NCBI GenBank assembly: GCA_021442155.1
Contig: CM038229.1
Span: 94,707,716 to 94,771,715, forward strand
Length of the DNA stretch: 64,000 nucleotides
DNA from: Cymbidium sinense
Taxonomy: Eukaryota > Streptophyta > Magnoliopsida > Asparagales > Orchidaceae
Direction: 5' to 3'
Every line of letters starts with the position of its first letter. The stretch's first letter is position 1. The translations under genes and the position numbers were made by a program. Positions 58,804 through 64,000 of this stretch are shown here, in pieces. The notes under the pieces were generated by a model, which saw only the letters and a list, made by a program, of their open reading frames with translations, did not search any database and had not been told where the DNA came from.

Positions 58804-61800
58804 ATGTTTATGGTTTAGGGTTTTGGGTTTAGGCTTTAGGCTTTAGGGTTTAGGGTTAGTTTAGGGATTTAGGGTTTAGGGTTTATGGTTTATGGTTTTA
58901 AGGTTTTAGTTTAGGTTTTAGAGGTTAGATTTTTTAGATTTTAGATTTAGTTTAGATTTTTTTAGTTTAGTTTAGTTTATATATTAGTTTAGAGTTTTAG
59001 ATTTAGTTTTTTTAGTTTAGTTCATATTTAGTTTATATTTAATTTTAGAGTTTAGATTTTATATTTAGTTTTTTAGCTTAGATGTAGTTTAGTTTATTTT
59101 AGTTTACTTTAGATTTGTCTAATTTAGAGATTAGATTTAGATTTTTAGTCTAGTTTAGAGTTTATTTAATTTAGATTTTAAATTTAGTTTAGGTTTTAGT
59201 TTAGATTTTTTAGTTTATATTTTAGTTTATTTAGTTTAAATTTAGTTTATTTAGATTTAGTTTTGTTTAGATTTAGTTTAGATTTAGTTTTATTTAGATT
59301 TCATTTATATTTAGTTTTTTAGATTCAATTTTATATTTTTTTGAGATTTACATTTTTTTATTTATTTTAGAGTTTAGATTTAGTTTGGATTTTATTTTTT
59401 ATATGGTTTAGTTTAGTTTAGTTTAGATTTTAGATTTCATTTTAGAGTTTAGAGTTTAGTTTAGTTTAGATTTAGAGTTTTAGAGTTTATATTTTAACTT
59501 TCATTTAGATTTTTAGATTTAGTTTAGATTTTGAATTAGTTTAGAGTTGATTTACTCATAATTTAGATTTTAGTGTTTAGATTTTAGTTTTGCTTAGATT
59601 ATTAGAATTTTAAATTTAGTTTAGAGTTTAGTTTTAGATTAGTTTAAAGTTTAGAGTTTAGATTTTTAGATTTTAGTTTAGATTTTTTAGTTTGGTTTAC
59701 ATTTTTTTAGTTTAGTTTAGATTTTAGGTTTTAGTTTATAGTTTAGGTTTTAGATTTAGTTTAGTTTAGTTTAGATTTCCTTTAGATTTTTAGAGTTTAT
59801 ATTTAGATTTAGTTTAGATTTTAGTTTAGTTTAGATTTTAGATTTTAATTTACAGTTTATGGTTAATTTAGGCGGTTTAGGTTTGAGGTTTATTGTTTAG
59901 GGTTTAGGGTTTAGGGGTTAGGGTTTTAGGGTTTAGGTTTTAGAGTTTATGGTTTTTTTAGGGTTGTTAGGTATAGGTTTTAATTTATTTAGGGTTTAGT
60001 TTGAGTTTAGGGTTTAGGGTTTAGGTTTTATTTTTTATTTATTTTTAGGTTTTATTTATAGGTTTATTTTCTAGTTTTAGGTTTCTATTTAGTTTTTATA
60101 TTATTTTATTTTAAGCATATTTTATTTTATTTTAGATTAAGTTTTATTTTATTTAGGTTTTTTTATTTTTAGGTTTACTTTATTTTTAATTTCATTTCAA
60201 TTTTATATATTTTATTTAAGTTTAGTTTTTTATTTTATTTTATTTTATTTTTAGGTCTAGGTTTAGGTATTTATTTTATTATTTTTATTTTATCTAAGTT
60301 TTGGTTTTATTTATTTTATTTTTTAGGTTTTATTTAGTTTAGGTTTAAGTATTTTGGGTTTAGGGTTTAGGGTTTGGGTTTATGGATAGTTAAGGTTTTG
60401 GGTTTTGGGTTTTGGGTTTAGAGTTTAGGTTTGTTTAGGGTTTAGAGTTTAGGGTTTAGGGTTTAGGGTTTAATGTTTATGATTTTTTAGGTTTTAAGTT
60501 TAGATTTCTAGATTTTAGATTTAGTCTAGATTTTTTTTTATTTAGGTTTAGTTAGAGTTTTAGATTTAGTTTACTTTAGATTTAGTTTAGATTTAGTTTT
60601 AAGTTTAAATTTTGGTCTAGATTTTATTTAATTTTGCTTTTAGATTTAGTTAGGTTTAGTTTAATTCAATTTAGATTTAGTTTAGTTTAGAGTTTAGATT
60701 TAGATTTTTTGTTTAGTTTATAGTTTATTTAGTTTAGATTTTTTAGTTTAGATTTTAATTGATTTAGTTTTATTTCATTTATAGGAATAATTTTTTAGGT
60801 TTAAGTTTTTTATTTAGTTTTTTTATTTTATTTGAGGTCTATTTTATTTCATTTTAGATTTAGTTTTTATTTATTTAGGTTTTATTTTTAGGTTTATTTT
60901 ATATTTTAGTTTATTTAGGTTTTATTTATTTTATTTTAGATTAGTTTATTTTTTATTTATTATATTTTTAAATTTAGGTTTATGTTTTTTTTATTTTATT
61001 ATTTTTTTTTATTTTGGTTTAGGATTATTTATTTATTTTATTTTGAGGTTTTATTTAGTTTAGGTTTAGGTTTTAGGGTTTAGGGTTTAGGGTTAAGGGT
61101 TAGAGTTTAGAGGGCTTATGGTTAGCTTAGGGTTTAGGGTTTATGGTTTTAGGGTTTAAGTTTGGGTTGTATAGTTTAGATTTTTAGATTTTAGATTTAG
61201 TTTAGATTTTTTTAGTTTAGTTTATTTCGAATTTAGTTTAGAGTTTTTAGATTTTGTTTTAGGGTTTAGATTTAGATTTTGAATTTATTTTAATTTAGTT
61301 TAGTTCAGTTTAGATTTAGTTTTTGGTTTAGAGTTTAGATTTAGATTTTTAGTTTGGTTTAGAGTTTATTTAGTTTAAATTTTAGATTTAGTTTAGGTTT
61401 GTAGTCTAGATTTTAGTTCATTTAGTTTAGGTTTTAGATTTAATTTAGAGTTTAGATTTACTTTAGTTTAGATTTAGTTTAGATTTAATTTTAAGTTTTT
61501 TAGCTTTAGATTTTTAGTTATTTTAGAGTTTAGATTTAGTTTAGATTTTATTTTTATTTAGTTTAGTTTAGTTTAGTTGATTTTAGATTTAGTTTTAGAG
61601 TAATAGTTTAGTTTAGTTTAAATTTTAAGTTTAGATATAGTTTAGAATTAGATTTAGTTTCAATTTAATTTAGATTTTTAGATTTAGTTTAGAGTTTAGA
61701 TTTAAATTAGATTTTAGTTTAGTTTAGATTTTTTGGAATTTGAATTGAGTTTAGAGTTTAATTTTAGTTTAGTTTAGTTTAATTTAGTTTAAAGTTTAGG

Positions 61801-63545
61801 TTTTTTAGGCTCTAAGGTTTAAGGTTTAGGGGTTTATAGTTTAGAGCTTTAGGATGTATGGATAGTTTAGGGTTTAAATTAACAGGGTTTAAGTTTAGGA
61901 TTTAGGGTTTAGGGTTTAGAGTTAGGGTTAGTTTGGGGGGTTTATAGTTTAGGGTTTAGAGTTTAAGATTTAGGATTTAGGGTTTAGGGTTTAGTATAAA
62001 GTTTTAGGGTTTAGGGTTTATAGTTTTTTAGGGTTTAGGTTTATGTTTTAGAGTTTAGATTTTTAGATTTTAGATTTAGTTTAGATTTAGTTTGGATATT
62101 TTAGTTTCATTTAGTTTATATTTTAGTTTAGAGTTTTTTGATTTAGATTTAGTTTAGTTTAGATTTGGTTTAGATTTAGTTTTAAGCTTTAGATTTTGGT
62201 TTAGATTTTATTTAGTTTGGATTTTAGATTTAGTTTTAGTTTAGATTTAGCTTAGGTTATTTTAGTTTAGTTTAGATTTAGTCTATTTAGATTTAGATTT
62301 AGATTTTTTAGTTTAGTTAAAATTTATTTAGTTTAGGTTTTAGTTTATATTTTTAGTTTAGATTTTAGTTTATTTAGTTTAAATTTTAGATTTAGTTTAG
62401 AGTTTAGATTTAATTTAGTTTAGATTTTGTTTAGATTTTTTAGTTTACAATTTGTTTAGAATTAGTTTAAATTTAATTTTAGATTTAGTTTTATATTTTT
62501 TAGGTTTAAATTTTTTTATTTTTTGAGTTTAGATTTAGTTTAGATTTTATTTTTTATTTAGTTTAGTTTAGTTGGTTTAAATTTTAGATTTAGTTTTAGA
62601 GTTTAGAGTTTAGTTAGTTTAGATTTAGAGTTTTAGGTTTAGAATTTAGTTTAGATTTAGATTTCTAGATTTATTTTAGATTTAGTCTAGATTTTAAGAT
62701 TTAGTTTAGAGTTTAGATTTAGTTTTGATTTGAGATGTTAGAGTTTAGATTTTAGTTTAGTTTAGATTTTTAGATTTTTTTAGATTTAGTTTTGAGTTTA
62801 ATTTTAGTTTTGTTTAGAGTTTAGAGTTTAGAGTTTAGAGTTTAGATTTTAGATTTTAGTTTAGTTTAGATTTTTTTAGTTTAGTTTAGATTTAGTTTAG
62901 GTTTTAGTTTAGTTTAGATTTTAGTTTTTAGTTTATATTTTAGTTTAAAGTTTAGATTTTTTAGATATTAGTTTAGTTTAGATTTTTAGAGTTTAGATTT
63001 AGATTTAGTTTAGATTTTAGTTTAGTTTAGATTTTCATTTTAGTTTAGATTTTAGATTTAAGGTTCAGTTTAGGGTTTATTTTTCTCGGGGTTTAGGTTT
63101 AGGGTTTTTTTAATTTAGGTTTAGTTTTTTTTTTTATTTATTTAGTCTAGATTTTAAGATTTAGTTTAGAGTTTAGATTTAGTTTAGATTTGAGATATTA
63201 GAGTTTAGATTTTAGTTTAGTTTAGATTTTTTAGATATTTTAGATTTAGTTTTGAGTTTAATTTTTTGTTTAGTTTAGATTTAGATTAGTTTAGTTTAGA
63301 GTTTAGATTTTAGATTTTTTAGATTTTAGTTTAGTTAAGATTTTTTAGTTTAGTTTAGATTTAGTTTATATTTTTTAGTTTAGTTGAGATTTTTTTAGTT
63401 TAGTTTTTTAGTTAAGTTTAGATTTTAGTTTTAGTTTAGGTTTTAGTTTAGAGTTTAGTTTTTAGATTTAGTTTAGTTTAGTTTAGATTTAGTTTAGATT
63501 TTTTAGTTTAGATTTAGTTTAGGCTTTAGTTTAGTTTAGAGTTTA
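58804..63545. repeat. TTTAGA/TTTAGT variant telomere-like satellite domain
   Basis: The dominant word changes here from TTTATTTTA / TTTAGG to TTTAGATTTAG, TTTAGTTTAG and TTTAGAGTTTAG. Similar units start near 58,925, 60,500, 61,185 and 62,055 with TTAGATTTTAGATTTAG, each following a TTTAGGG-rich block (about 58,820-58,900, 60,355-60,480, 61,070-61,160 and 61,800-62,040). Ordinary TTTATTTTA-type repeat with the pre-block phrase is inserted at 59,990-60,350 and 60,780-61,070. A sub-block is duplicated at 62,686 and 63,146. No gene. Confidence 0.88.
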
Positions 63546-64000
63546 AGGTTTAAGGTTAAGGGTTTAGGGTTTTTTTATTTATTTGTTGGGGTTTAGGGTT
63601 TAGTTTATGATTTAGGGTTTTGGGTTTTGGGTTTGGGTTTAGGTTTGTTTTTATTTATTTTAAGTTTTTTGTTTTAGGTTTAGGTTTTATTTAGTCTTTA
63701 TTTTATTTTATTTTAGTTCTATTTTATTTTTATTTTAGATTTAGTTTATATTTTAATTTAAGTTTTTTTATATTTAGATTTATTTTATTTTTTTGTTTTG
63801 TTTAGGTTTTCTTTAATTTATTTTGTTTATTTTATTTTTTATTTTATTTTATTTTAGCTTAGGTTTAGGTTTAGGTTTTATTTTTTTTGTTATTTATTCT
63901 TTTACATTTAGGTTTTATTTATTTATTTTATTTTTTAAGTTTTATTTAATTTTATGGATTAGGGTTTAGGGTTAGTTTAGTGTTTGGGGTTTAGAATTTA
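63546..64000. repeat. G-rich telomere-like array at the window end
   Basis: A TTTAGGG-rich block at about 63,546-63,645, then TTTATTTTA / TTTAGG variants, the TTATTTATTTTATTTTTTAAG pre-block phrase near 63,917-63,940, and the start of another TTTAGGG block at the edge. The array continues beyond the window. Confidence 0.9.

Noticed and set aside
1..64000. A true chromosome end
   Set aside because: Neither edge is uninterrupted telomere heptamer, the strand flips at 6.3-6.7 kb, and old broken elements lie throughout, so the array is interstitial or subtelomeric.

Overview
The window is land-plant nuclear DNA, almost certainly a seed plant. It is built from degenerate plant-type telomere repeat (CCCTAAA / TTTAGGG) interrupted by retroelements. 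Two things point to a plant: the seven-base telomere motif, and a LINE whose ORF1 looks DUF4283-like and whose ORF2 ends in a zf-RVT plus RNase H, as in plant L1-type LINEs. I see no intact cellular gene, no tRNA or rRNA, and nothing prokaryotic. Neither window edge is pure terminal telomere, so this is an interstitial or subtelomeric satellite domain.

Layout. 1-6,283 is a C-rich arm (CCCTAAA on the plus strand) holding two LINE 3' ends (1-268; 2,212-3,979) and a processed retrocopy of a glycine-rich protein mRNA (4,374-4,830). At 6,284-6,711 a fragment of LINE ORF2 marks a strand switch. From there to the window end the plus strand is G-rich (TTTAGGG) and nearly free of C. The G-rich arm is a higher-order satellite. 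Each unit has a TTTAGGG-rich block, a T-run followed by a conserved AAATTAAGTAAAC-like core, and then a long TTTATTTTA / TTTAGTTTA variant block. About 7.9-23.4 kb and 23.4-36.5 kb are two diverged tandem copies of one larger segment. A 5'-truncated LINE (31,141-33,228) lies in the second copy only. 38,400-45,912 is a nearly full-length but broken LINE of about 7.5 kb on the minus strand (5'UTR, ORF1, ORF2 with EN, RT, zf-RVT and RNase H, and a 2-kb 3'UTR). 50,787-56,050 is an unidentified insertion containing five 229-bp tandem repeats. 57,219-58,803 is another LINE 3' segment. 58,804-63,545 is a distinct satellite domain dominated by TTTAGA / TTTAGT variants.

Main hypothesis: one LINE family inserts preferentially into telomere-type repeat in a single orientation. 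Its sense strand always runs with the C-rich strand, and its 3' end (consensus near TTTATGGTAATAAAATTC) passes almost directly into CCCTAAA with no long poly(A). The glycine-rich retrocopy has the same orientation, as expected if the same machinery captured an mRNA. I infer this from one window; genome-wide junctions would decide it. Homopolymer-length variation is frequent, so some frameshifts and repeat degeneracy could be assembly error.
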